Shown here piece after piece: positions 12,343 to 20,711 of a stretch of DNA of 35,639 bases. The notes beneath the pieces were generated by a model. The model had not been told where the DNA came from, made no database searches, and saw nothing but the letters and a program-made list of their open reading frames with translations. Position 1 is the stretch's first letter; each line of letters opens with the position of its first letter. The translations under genes were made by a program, and so were the position numbers. This DNA is from an uncultured Pelagibacteraceae bacterium (lineage in GTDB: Bacteria; Pseudomonadota; Alphaproteobacteria; Pelagibacterales; Pelagibacteraceae): contig CACPOD010000008.1 in the NCBI GenBank assembly GCA_902635515.1, forward strand, positions 1-35,639. The letters run 5' to 3'.

Positions 12343-13437
12343 AAATTTTTTCAAAAATAAATTTAACTTTTTTTTGGTGTATTCTTTGTTGAAAATTGGC
12401 TTACCAATTTTTTTTAACAAAACTAAGTTAATTTTTTCAGAATTATTTTTTTTATCTTTGATCATAAAAGATAAAATCTTATTTAAATCTCTGATAGAAA
12501 AATATTTTTTTATAGAAGAAGGTAGACCAGAATTATCAATATGATTTATAATTAAATTATATTCACTTTTGCTAAGCATGTTTTCCTTAAAACTAAAACT
12601 CAGTGCCGTTTTCATTCCAAGTATCACAGCTTCACCGTGATTTAGTTTATGGCTGTACCCTAAGCCTGCCTCATAAGCATGGGCAAATGTATGACCAAAA
12701 TTTAATACTTTTCTTAATGCTGTTTCTTTTTCATCTTTTTCGACTATCTTTTTTTTAATTTTACAACTTTCATAGATAGCTTTTTCAATAAATGGAGACG
12801 AAAGACTTAAAATCTTTTTAAGATTTTTATTTAAGAAACTAAAAAATTTTTTATTTTCAATTAATGAATGTTTCAATATTTCTCCATATCCACAAATTAT
12901 CTCTCTTTTTGATAAAGATTTAAGGAATTGAATATCTGAGAGAACCAATGATGGTTGATAAAAACTTCCTATTAAATTTTTACCATACTTAGAATTAACT
13001 CCAGTTTTTCCCCCGATTGATGAATCAACTTGAGCTAAAAGAGTTGTTGGAATATTTGCAAACTTAAGGCCTCTTTTGAAAAGACTAGCTGCAAAACCAC
13101 TTACATCGCCTGTAATCCCTCCTCCTAAAGAAATTAAAACATCATTTCTTGAAAAGTTTTTATTTAATAAAATTTCTAGAATTTTATTAACGCTATTAAT
13201 ATTTTTATTTTTTTCACTAGCATTAAAAAATAACACAAAAATACTTTTATTTTTAAAAGACCTTTTAATATTTGAGACAAATTTTTTTGGAACATTTTTA
13301 TCAACAACAATTAAACATTTATCAAAATCAATTGAATTTGATTTAAAAATTTTTGATATGCTTGAGGTTAAATTTGATCCAATAATTATTGGATATTTTT
13401 CGGTTTTAGTTACTATATTTAATCTAGTTTGTTTCAT
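12331..13437 (-). CDS. aroB: 3-dehydroquinate synthase
   Basis: 368 aa; second step of the shikimate pathway, NAD- and metal-dependent conversion of DAHP to 3-dehydroquinate. NAD-binding GGGITGDVSGFAAS and PTTLLAQVDSSIGGKTGVN are clear. The metal ligands are found in CGYGEILKHSLI, LNFGHTFAHAYE and LNHGEAVILGMK. Length is normal. Its start overlaps the 3' end of the split aroK by 14 bases, the usual aroK-aroB operon order in proteobacteria. Confidence 0.96.
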   Translation of the reverse strand: MKQTRLNIVTKTEKYPIIIGSNLTSSISKIFKSNSIDFDKCLIVVDKNVPKKFVSNIKRSFKNKSIFVLFFNASEKNKNINSVNKILEILLNKNFSRNDVLISLGGGITGDVSGFAASLFKRGLKFANIPTTLLAQVDSSIGGKTGVNSKYGKNLIGSFYQPSLVLSDIQFLKSLSKREIICGYGEILKHSLIENKKFFSFLNKNLKKILSLSSPFIEKAIYESCKIKKKIVEKDEKETALRKVLNFGHTFAHAYEAGLGYSHKLNHGEAVILGMKTALSFSFKENMLSKSEYNLIINHIDNSGLPSSIKKYFSIRDLNKILSFMIKDKKNNSEKINLVLLKKIGKPIFNKEYTKKKLNLFLKKFLTN

Positions 13438-13937
13438 AAATTTTTACAATTTCATTTACTATTTCACTTTTAGTAAGATTATCACACTTTATCTCATATG
13501 AAGCTTTAGAATAAACGTTAGATCGTTTCTTAATTAAATCAATTAACTCAGTATCGGTCGCATTAATCGCTAATGGTCTTTTTTTACTGTTTTTAATTCT
13601 ATTTAACAATGTTTTATCATCCCAATTTAGCCAAAAAGATAAATGATTTTTTAAAATTTCTTTTCTAATATTGTTATTTGTAAAAGCCCCCCCCACCAAG
13701 TGAAATTACGGTAGAGTTTAATTTAAGTTTTTTTAAAGTTGTTTGTTCCTCAATTTTTCTAAAATAATTCTCACCTTTATCTTCAAAGATTTTTTTTATT
13801 GTAATGTTTAAATTTTTTTCAATTTCTTTATCGATATCGACAAAATTTAATTTTAATTTTTTAGCTACTAAAGATCCAATAGAGCTCTTACCAGAACCCA
13901 TCATCCCCAAAAAAACTAGATTTTCTTTTGATTTCAT
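13424..13937 (-). pseudogene. aroK: Shikimate kinase, split by a one-base frameshift in a poly-G run
   Basis: Two overlapping frames together spell one shikimate kinase. The 5' part starts MKSKENLVFLGMMGSGKSSIG (Walker A) and runs through VDIDKEIEK (substrate Asp) and YFRKIEEQTTL to VISLGGGG. The 3' part picks up with GGAFTNNNIRKEILKN and ends with RPLAINATDTELIDLIKKRSNVY, the lid and adenine-binding region. The break is at eight consecutive G on the coding strand (bases 13687-13694); seven would give SLGGGAFT and a full 170 aa protein. The start at 13937 is chosen because Walker A follows directly. All key residues survive, so a sequencing error, phase variation or slippage is more likely than true decay. 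Overlaps aroB. Confidence 0.88.
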
Positions 13938-13994
13938 AAGTTTCTTTATTGAAAAAACATAAATATGTCTTAATTTGAAATTATCTAAAAGTAT

Positions 13995-14177
13995 ATGCAA
14001 TTCATTAAAAACACAAGTTCAGGCAAAGCAAGTATCATAGGATTTGTGATTAAATCTATAATCGGATTAGGGGTTATTTTAGGTATTATTTTTTTTCTAA
14101 GTACAATTGATTTTCCTACACCTAAAAAAGAAATTGAAAAAATTATTCCAAATGAAAATTTTAAAATTGTTAAATAA
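13995..14177 (+). CDS. Small single-pass membrane protein, unknown
   Basis: 60 aa. I do not recognise the family. Residues 1-13 are polar with two lysines. Residues about 14-37 (IIGFVIKSIIGLGVILGIIFFL) form one hydrophobic segment. The tail is charged (PKKEIEKIIPNENFKIV). It starts 57 bases from aroK on the other strand, and its 3' end overlaps the next gene's likely start by 26 bases, suggesting coupled expression with that exported protein. The overlap and plausible membrane topology support it as real. Confidence 0.6.
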   Translation: MQFIKNTSSGKASIIGFVIKSIIGLGVILGIIFFLSTIDFPTPKKEIEKIIPNENFKIVK

Positions 14178-15915
14178 GAAAATTCTTTTAATTAAATTAG
14201 TTTGTCTTATTTTTTTTACACCTGCGTATGCAGAAGAGAAACCGATTGATATTTGGAATATAGAAAAAAAAGATAATCAAGTTATCTCAGAAACAAATAT
14301 TTCAAGTGAAAATTCTAGCGGTATTACTCAGAATAGTGTTTACGAATTACAAACAAATAAACAAACCGATACAATTAAACTTGATAAAGAATTTTCATCA
14401 AAAGAAATTAAAATTGTTGGACTATATGATCCTAGTGAATACGGTTTGAGTATGGATATGTGGTCAAATTCTGATGGAACTAAATTAAAAAATTTATTTC
14501 AGAATATTAATAAGTTTAATCTTTCAGAGGATGCATCTGATATAATGCACATATCTTTATTAACCAACGCTTATTCTCCAACTCAAAATATTACTGAGAA
14601 GGAATTTATGAGCTTTAAATCTGATTGGTTAATAAAAGATGCAAACTTAGAATTAATAGAAGAATATTTAATTAAAAATCAAATAATAAATTTGCATCCA
14701 AATTTAACAAGATATTTGGTAGATACTTATTTATCAGAATCAAACGTAAAAAAATCATGTGAGATTTTTTCTAAAAATTCTGAACCCATTCAAGATGAAT
14801 ATCTATCAAAATTTAATTTATATTGTTTAATCAATTATGGAAAAAATGAAGAAGCACAACTAATTTTAGATTTAAAAAAAGAGTTAGGTTTTGAAGATAT
14901 TTATTACGAAAACAAAATAAATTATTTATTTGGATATTTAGATGAGGCAGATAAAGAAATATCAATAAATTCAATTTTAGATTTTCATTTAGCTCATAGA
15001 ACTAACCCTGAGTTTTCTTATGAACCAAGTGAAGATACACCTAAAATAATTTGGAAATATCTTTCAGCTGCTAATTTACTTTTTAAAATTCAAGATATAG
15101 AGATTACTGAAGTAGAAAAAATTTCTACAATAGAAAAAGCTGTTAATGATAAAAATTATTCTGAAGAGGAGTTATTCGAATTTTATAAAAAATTCCAATT
15201 TAATATTAATCAATTTTTAAATGCAAAAGAGGCATATAAATCCCTATCTTCAATCGAGGGACGCGCTCTTTTATATCAAAGAACTCTTTTAACTGAAGAA
15301 CCAAAAATTAAACTAGAATTTATAAAGATATTAAAGGATCTATTTATATCTGATGAAATAGGTGATGCCTTTGATTTGGAATTAAAAAAATTTTTAGGAG
15401 AAATTAATATTGAGGATGTACCCTCAAATTTTACAACATTTTATAATAGTAATCTAAACAAGAAAGAGACAGCAGATAAAAAGATTAAATATAATAGTAA
15501 AATTTTACATCAATCAAAACTTATAAATTATTTCAATGGGGATTATGCAAAATCTAAAATTGAAGAGGACCTAGATAAATTTTTAAAGAAAATTAAAAAA
15601 GATAAAAAATATTTTTTATCAAAAAAAGATATAATTTTTCTAGAGGCGCTTAAATCTGATGGAGTTGAAATTTCAAAAAAATATGACAGTCTTTATGAGG
15701 TGAAGCAATCAGAAATGCCTGCCGATATTCAAACAATGATAGATAATAATGAGATTGGCGCCGCATTGTTGAGAATAATTGAGGTAATTGGACCTGACAA
15801 AATTGAAAATATTGACGAAGATACAGTTTATTTCATTATCAATACTTTAAATCAATTAAATGTTGATTTAATTAGAAACAAACTATTGCTTAAAGTTCTT
15901 CCTTTAAAAGTATAA
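14152..15915 (+). CDS. Exported helical protein, unknown function
   Basis: 587 aa from the ATG at 14152. An earlier ATG at 14107 would add 15 lysine-rich residues before the signal peptide and is less likely. The N-terminus MKILKLLNKKILLIKLVCLI ending TPAYA-EE reads as a signal peptide, so the mature protein should be periplasmic or envelope-bound. A Ser/Thr/Asn-rich linker (about residues 40-75) precedes a long, regularly helical, acidic body with no catalytic motif that I recognise; a solenoid or scaffold is possible. It sits between a small membrane protein and def/fmt/truA, probably transcribed with them. Function cannot be assigned. Confidence 0.75.
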   Translation: MKILKLLNKKILLIKLVCLIFFTPAYAEEKPIDIWNIEKKDNQVISETNISSENSSGITQNSVYELQTNKQTDTIKLDKEFSSKEIKIVGLYDPSEYGLSMDMWSNSDGTKLKNLFQNINKFNLSEDASDIMHISLLTNAYSPTQNITEKEFMSFKSDWLIKDANLELIEEYLIKNQIINLHPNLTRYLVDTYLSESNVKKSCEIFSKNSEPIQDEYLSKFNLYCLINYGKNEEAQLILDLKKELGFEDIYYENKINYLFGYLDEADKEISINSILDFHLAHRTNPEFSYEPSEDTPKIIWKYLSAANLLFKIQDIEITEVEKISTIEKAVNDKNYSEEELFEFYKKFQFNINQFLNAKEAYKSLSSIEGRALLYQRTLLTEEPKIKLEFIKILKDLFISDEIGDAFDLELKKFLGEINIEDVPSNFTTFYNSNLNKKETADKKIKYNSKILHQSKLINYFNGDYAKSKIEEDLDKFLKKIKKDKKYFLSKKDIIFLEALKSDGVEISKKYDSLYEVKQSEMPADIQTMIDNNEIGAALLRIIEVIGPDKIENIDEDTVYFIINTLNQLNVDLIRNKLLLKVLPLKV

Positions 15916-15936
15916 AAATTATAATAAAATCAAGTT

Positions 15937-16455
15937 ATGGCTATCAGAACTATAATAACAGAACCCAATAAATTACTTAGGCAAATATCTAAACCAGTCA
16001 ATAGTGTTGGTAAAGAAGAGCAAAAATTGATGGATGATATGCTAGAGACAATGTATGACGCAAACGGAATTGGTCTCGCGGCCATACAAGTTGGTGTGCC
16101 AAAAAGAATTATTGTAATGGATATAAGTAAAGATGAGAATAAAAAAGAGCCAAGATATTTCGTAAATCCAGTTATTAAAAATAAAGATCCAGAAAAAGCA
16201 ACTTATGAGGAAGGATGTCTTTCTGTGCCAAATCAATTTGCAGAAATTGATAGACCTAGTAAGTGTGAAGTAGAATATCTTGATTATGATGGAGATAAGA
16301 AATTGTTAAAAGCAGATGGTCTACTTGCAACATGTATACAGCATGAGATGGACCATTTAGAGGGGATACTATTTATTGATTATCTTTCAAAATTAAAAAG
16401 ATCAATGATAATAAAAAAATTATCAAAATTAAAATCCACCTCCGCTGAAGCTTAA
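15937..16455 (+). CDS. def: Peptide deformylase
   Basis: 172 aa metalloenzyme that removes the formyl group from new proteins. All three family motifs are present: GIGLAAIQVG (motif 1), EEGCLSVP with the metal-binding cysteine (motif 2), and QHEMDHLEGILF with the HExxH pair (motif 3). Length is typical. fmt starts three bases after its stop, so the enzymes that add and remove the formyl group are encoded together, as in most bacteria. Confidence 0.97.
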   Translation: MAIRTIITEPNKLLRQISKPVNSVGKEEQKLMDDMLETMYDANGIGLAAIQVGVPKRIIVMDISKDENKKEPRYFVNPVIKNKDPEKATYEEGCLSVPNQFAEIDRPSKCEVEYLDYDGDKKLLKADGLLATCIQHEMDHLEGILFIDYLSKLKRSMIIKKLSKLKSTSAEA

Positions 16456-16458
16456 TCA

Positions 16459-17382
16459 ATGTTAAAAAAAATAGTTTTTATGGGTACTCCCATGTTTGCT
16501 GTTCCAATTTTAAAATCACTTTATCAAAATGGATATCCTATTTCTTGTGTTTATACACAGCCACCTCAAAAATCTAAAAGAGGTCAAAAAATTAACAAAT
16601 CACCAATTCAATTAATTTCAGAGACTTTAAATATAGAATTTAGAACACCAAATTCATTAAAAGAAAATTTAGATGAATTAGAATATTTTAAAACTTTAGA
16701 GGCAGATTTAGCAATAGTTGTTGCTTATGGTCAGATTATACCAAAGTCATATTTAAATTTAACTAAAAAAGGATTTATTAATATACATGCATCTATTCTT
16801 CCTAAATGGAGAGGCGCTGCCCCTATTCAAAGATCAATTATGAATTTAGATAAAGAGACAGGAATTAGTATTATGAAAATAGGGGAGGAACTAGATACAG
16901 GACCGATATGTAATATTTATAAAATTAATATCGAAAATAATTTAAATGCTGAAGATATTAGTGAAAAGCTATCAAGTTTAGCTGCAGAGAAAATTTTAGA
17001 TAATATAGATGATATATATGAGGATAAAGCAAACTTTATAGAGCAAGATCACTCATCAGCAACATACGCATCAAAAATTCAAAAAATAGAGGGGCAAATT
17101 AATTGGAAAGAGGATGCTAAAATTATAATTGGTAAAATAAATGGACTTTATCCAGTTCCAGGAGCTTATTTCATGTTTAACGGTGAGAGATATAAAATAT
17201 TAAAAGCAGAAATTGGACAAGCACAAGGAAAACCAGGTGAGGTTTTATCTGACCATTTAGAAATTTCGTGCGGAGATAAAAAATCAATAAAAATTAAAGA
17301 AATACAAAGACAAGGAAAAAAGCCTCAAAGTATAGGAGAATTTGTTTTAGGAACACAAATTAAAAAGGGCTCATTTTTATAA
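16459..17382 (+). CDS. fmt: Methionyl-tRNA formyltransferase
   Basis: 307 aa. Transfers a formyl group from 10-formyl-THF to initiator Met-tRNA. The N-terminus KKIVFMGTPMFAVPIL is standard, with the active-site region NIHASILPKWRGAAPIQRSI and the downstream GISIMKIGEELDTGPI. The C-terminal OB-like domain begins around NGLYPVPGAYFMF. It follows def by three bases, and its stop overlaps the truA start by one base. Confidence 0.97.
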   Translation: MLKKIVFMGTPMFAVPILKSLYQNGYPISCVYTQPPQKSKRGQKINKSPIQLISETLNIEFRTPNSLKENLDELEYFKTLEADLAIVVAYGQIIPKSYLNLTKKGFINIHASILPKWRGAAPIQRSIMNLDKETGISIMKIGEELDTGPICNIYKINIENNLNAEDISEKLSSLAAEKILDNIDDIYEDKANFIEQDHSSATYASKIQKIEGQINWKEDAKIIIGKINGLYPVPGAYFMFNGERYKILKAEIGQAQGKPGEVLSDHLEISCGDKKSIKIKEIQRQGKKPQSIGEFVLGTQIKKGSFL

Positions 17383-18122
17383 TGAATAGATACCAAATAC
17401 TTATTGAGTATGTAGGAACAAATTTTAGAGGATGGCAAATTCAAAAAAAAGGTCCAACAATTCAAGGATTAATTCAAGAAAAATTATCAAAATTATTAAA
17501 AGAAAAAATTGTTTTATATGGTCAAGGAAGAACCGATGCAGGGGTTCATGCATTTGAGCAATCTGCACACTTTGATTGCAAAAATAAAATAACCGATAAA
17601 ATTAAATTTTTAAAATCCACTAATCATTTTTTAAATTTAAAGGACATTGCAATTAAAAATATTAAAAAAAGAAATAATAAATTTCATGCTAGATTTTCAG
17701 CAAAACAAAGAATTTATAAATACTTTATTTTTAATCAAATAAGCCAACCGATAATTGAAAAAAATAGAGCATGGCATGTTCGTAGGCCTTTAAATTTAGA
17801 ATTAATGAAAAAGGGTGCAAAAAAGTTATTAGGAACTAATGATTATTCAACTTTTAGATCTTCAAGCTGTCACGCTAAAAGTCCAATTAAAACTATTAAA
17901 TCGATTAAAATTAAATCATCAAAAAATAAAATTGAATTTCAATTTAGTTCGCAATCATTTTTACAACATCAGGTTAGATCTATGGTTGGTTGTTTAAAAT
18001 ACTTGGGAGAAACTAAATGGGATTTGAAAACTTTTGAAAAGAGATTTAAGTCAAAAAAAAGAACACTGTGTGCTCCTCCAGCACCACCAAGTGGTTTATT
18101 TTTATTTAGAGTTCTTTATTAA
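17382..18122 (+). CDS. truA: tRNA pseudouridine(38-40) synthase
   Basis: 246 aa, standard TruA length. The catalytic aspartate lies in GQGRTDAGVHAFEQ. RIYKYFIFN and the C-terminal FLQHQVRSMVGCLKYLG are family hallmarks, and it ends with the usual PP-SGLFLFRV-type block. It modifies uridines in the tRNA anticodon arm. The last 21 bases overlap the convergent SET-domain gene, and a near copy of this 3' end recurs 500 bases downstream, beyond that gene. Confidence 0.96.
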   Translation: MNRYQILIEYVGTNFRGWQIQKKGPTIQGLIQEKLSKLLKEKIVLYGQGRTDAGVHAFEQSAHFDCKNKITDKIKFLKSTNHFLNLKDIAIKNIKKRNNKFHARFSAKQRIYKYFIFNQISQPIIEKNRAWHVRRPLNLELMKKGAKKLLGTNDYSTFRSSSCHAKSPIKTIKSIKIKSSKNKIEFQFSSQSFLQHQVRSMVGCLKYLGETKWDLKTFEKRFKSKKRTLCAPPAPPSGLFLFRVLY

Positions 18123-18123
18123 T
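18099..18123 (+). repeat. Direct repeat copy 1, at the truA 3' end
   Basis: The 15 bases at 18099-18113 (TTTTTATTTAGAGTT) recur exactly at 18599-18613. After a two-base difference the match continues with TTATTAA in both copies. This copy is the last codons and stop of truA. The two copies bracket the SET-domain gene. Confidence 0.6.
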
Positions 18124-18593
18124 TTACGTTTATTGCTCATAGCAAACTTTTTATTTATTCGCCATCTAGATTCAGCTCTTACAATATACCCACAACAGTT
18201 TTTTGATTTACATTTACAAGGAAATTGTTTGTAGTTTTCATCATAACCAAATCCATAATCACAGGTAAATTCCTCACCTTTTTTAATATCTTTGATTGCT
18301 TTGACCCAAATTTTCAATCCCTTTCCATCGTAATCACAATTATTATCACAAGAATGATTAATTAGACCTGCGGTATTCCATGGAAAATCTCCATCTAGAT
18401 CGTATCTTTTATTTATTGTGAATAAATATATTGGTTTACTATTATCGTACTTATCAGAATCTTGTGTTTGTTTTTTTGTTATAAGTTTTCCGACATAGTC
18501 AATTATTTTGGTTCCCTCTTTAATATCACGAGTTGCATAAAGTCCTCTTCCTTTATTATCAATGCCAGATTTTTTTATTTTATATAACTTCAT
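18102..18593 (-). CDS. SET-domain protein (putative protein lysine methyltransferase)
   Basis: 163 aa, essentially a free-standing SET domain. It starts with GIDNKGRGLYATRDIKEGT and continues with the pseudoknot motif LINHSCDNNCDY, then IKKGEEFTCDYGFGY, whose tyrosines line the active site. A post-SET cysteine cluster, CKCKSKNCCGYI, probably binds zinc with the NHSC cysteine. Family members methylate lysine on proteins using SAM; here the target is unknown. The 3' end overlaps truA by 21 bases. It is flanked by a direct repeat of the truA end, suggesting it was inserted. The next gene upstream on the same strand is an HDAC-like deacetylase. Confidence 0.85.
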   Translation of the reverse strand: MKLYKIKKSGIDNKGRGLYATRDIKEGTKIIDYVGKLITKKQTQDSDKYDNSKPIYLFTINKRYDLDGDFPWNTAGLINHSCDNNCDYDGKGLKIWVKAIKDIKKGEEFTCDYGFGYDENYKQFPCKCKSKNCCGYIVRAESRWRINKKFAMSNKRKLIKNSK

Positions 18594-18598
18594 GAAGA

Positions 18599-18620
18599 TT
18601 TTTATTTAGAGTTTTATTAA
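18599..18620 (+). repeat. Direct repeat copy 2, upstream of the SET-domain gene
   Basis: Same 15-base core as at 18099-18113, followed by TTATTAA two bases sooner. It lies in the short gap between the start of the SET-domain gene (18593) and the end of the HDAC-like gene (18627). Confidence 0.6.
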
Positions 18621-18626
18621 GATTTA

Positions 18627-19556
18627 TCAATTAAATTCTAAAAGAGCATCAACATGTCTTTTAGTACTGTCTCGAAGTGCGTTTAGGTCATAACCGCCCT
18701 CTAAAATTGAAACAACTTTTCCATTACAAAACTTTTTAGAAGTCTTTAATACTCTTTTAGTAATAGTAAAATAATCCTCTGTTTTTAAATTAAATTGAGC
18801 GAGAGGGTCATCTTCATGGGCGTCAAAACCAGCGCTAATCAATATAAACTCTGGTCTAAAATCTTCTAATTTTTTTAATACACGGTCAAATACGTTTAAA
18901 TATTCTTCTGAACTTATGCCAGCTGGCAAAGGTATATTAAAGATGTTGTTAAATTTACCTCTTTCTTGTTCTGAACCAGTTCCTGGGTAGTAGGGATATT
19001 GGTGAGTTGATATAAAAAGAACATTTTCATTTTCATAAAAAATATCCTGTGTTCCATTACCGTGATGTACATCAAAATCTATTATTGCAACTTTCTTATA
19101 TTTATATTTTTTCAACAAATAATTTGCACCAATACTCACTGAATTTAAAATGCAAAAACCAGCAGCCTTATTTTGTGAACTATGATGTCCAGGAGGTCGA
19201 ACACTACAGAATGCATTTCTAAATTCTTTTTTTTCCACCCCATCAATTGCAGCAATTATTGATCCAACCGCATCGAAGGTTGCGTCTTTGCTTCCAGGTG
19301 AAATGATTGTATCCCCATCAAGAGAAGAAAAACCTTTTTTTGGGAAAGAATTTTTTACTAAATTTAAATAATTATTTTCATGTGTGGTTAATAGAATATC
19401 ATCTGAAACTATAGATGGTTTCTTCCATATAAGATTTTTATTATTAAGTTTTTTAAAATTTTCTACTATGACTGATACCCTTGCTATTTGTTCTGGATGC
19501 CCAGGACCTGTATCATGATTTTGAGATGTATCTGATGTAATTAAGCCAGTTTTCAC
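18627..19556 (-). CDS. Histone-deacetylase-family protein (class II HDAC-like amidohydrolase)
   Basis: 309 aa zinc-dependent deacetylase fold. Catalytic motifs are intact: RPPGHHSSQNKAAGFCILNS (the paired histidines), IDFDVHHGNGTQDIFY (zinc-binding Asp and His), ISAGFDAHEDDPLAQF (second zinc Asp) and LEGGYDLNAL. Bacterial members act on acetylated polyamines, small amides or acetyl-lysine; the substrate here is not evident. Its start overlaps the dapE stop by four bases, so it belongs to the dapD-dapE operon, and a link to removing an acyl group in that pathway is conceivable but unproven. Confidence 0.92.
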   Translation of the reverse strand: MKTGLITSDTSQNHDTGPGHPEQIARVSVIVENFKKLNNKNLIWKKPSIVSDDILLTTHENNYLNLVKNSFPKKGFSSLDGDTIISPGSKDATFDAVGSIIAAIDGVEKKEFRNAFCSVRPPGHHSSQNKAAGFCILNSVSIGANYLLKKYKYKKVAIIDFDVHHGNGTQDIFYENENVLFISTHQYPYYPGTGSEQERGKFNNIFNIPLPAGISSEEYLNVFDRVLKKLEDFRPEFILISAGFDAHEDDPLAQFNLKTEDYFTITKRVLKTSKKFCNGKVVSILEGGYDLNALRDSTKRHVDALLEFN

Positions 19557-20710
19557 TTAAAGTAATTATCTAAGATTTTAGTATAAATTAAAGTTAATCT
19601 TTTTAAATCAGATAATGACACACATTCCCCTACTTTATGCATAGTTTTTCCTACTAACCCAAATTCTAAACATGGAGCTATTTTTCTTATAAATCTAGCA
19701 TCTGACGTACCACCAGTTGTAGATAGTTTAGGTTTAATTTTAGTAATTTTCTTAATTGTATTTTGTATCATAAATGTGGTTTTGTTAGGCTTAGTTAAAA
19801 AAGCCTCACCAGAAACACTATATTCAATTTTAAATTTTGATTTATTTTTATTACAAATTTGTTTTATTATTTTATTAATTTTATTCTTTAATTTATAAGA
19901 TGTGTGTTTGTTATTAAATCTAATATTAAAAGAAGCACTAGCTAAACCAGGAATTACATTGTCAGCTGAATTATCAATGTTAATTTTTGTTATTTCCAAA
20001 TTTGTAGGTTGAAAATCTTTTGTACCTTTATCAAATTTAATTTCTTTTAACTCATTTAATATTTGGACTAAAGCTGTTGACGGATTGTTAGCTCTATTTG
20101 GGTAAGCTACATGACCTTGAATACCAATGACAGATAATTTTCCAGTCATACTACCTCTACGACCAATTTTAATCATTTCTCCTAATTTATTTGGATTCGT
20201 AGGTTCTCCTACTAAGCAAAAATCTATTTTTTCTTTTCTTTTACTCAAATATTCAACAACCTTTTTCGTCCCATTAATTGCAATTCCTTCTTCATCTCCA
20301 GTAATTAGAAGGCTGATAGAGCCACTAAATTTTTTATTTATTTTTGAAAAATTACTTACCGCGGTAACAAATGCAGCTATTGAGCTTTTCATATCATTTG
20401 CACCTCTACCAATTAAGTATCCTTTCTTAACAGCGGGTTTAAAGGGATTAACAGTCCAATCATTTAAATTACCAGGTGGCACTACATCCAAATGACCTGC
20501 ATAACAAAAATTTGGACTTGCGGTACCAAGTCTTGCGTAAAGATTTTTTACGGGATAACTATTTTTATCTTTAAACTCGAGAATTTTAGTTTTAAAGCCA
20601 ATTTTTTTTAATTTTTTTTCTAAAAATTTAATAACACCGGCATCAGTTTTTGTAACAGATGGAAATCTAATTAGCTCTTTAGCTAATTGTAATTCATTAA
20701 ATTTTTGCAT
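19553..20710 (-). CDS. dapE: Succinyl-diaminopimelate desuccinylase
   Basis: 385 aa M20-family zinc hydrolase. YAGHLDVVPPGNLNDW carries the first metal ligand and catalytic Asp, GRGANDMKSSIAAFVTA the bridging Asp, and ITGDEEGIAINGTKK the catalytic Glu. VGEPTNPNKLGEMIKIGRRG and the C-terminal TGGTSDARFI are typical of DapE rather than ArgE. It releases LL-diaminopimelate from its succinyl derivative for lysine and peptidoglycan. dapD lies immediately upstream, one base from this start. Confidence 0.94.
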   Translation of the reverse strand: MQKFNELQLAKELIRFPSVTKTDAGVIKFLEKKLKKIGFKTKILEFKDKNSYPVKNLYARLGTASPNFCYAGHLDVVPPGNLNDWTVNPFKPAVKKGYLIGRGANDMKSSIAAFVTAVSNFSKINKKFSGSISLLITGDEEGIAINGTKKVVEYLSKRKEKIDFCLVGEPTNPNKLGEMIKIGRRGSMTGKLSVIGIQGHVAYPNRANNPSTALVQILNELKEIKFDKGTKDFQPTNLEITKINIDNSADNVIPGLASASFNIRFNNKHTSYKLKNKINKIIKQICNKNKSKFKIEYSVSGEAFLTKPNKTTFMIQNTIKKITKIKPKLSTTGGTSDARFIRKIAPCLEFGLVGKTMHKVGECVSLSDLKRLTLIYTKILDNYFK

Positions 20711-20711
20711 T

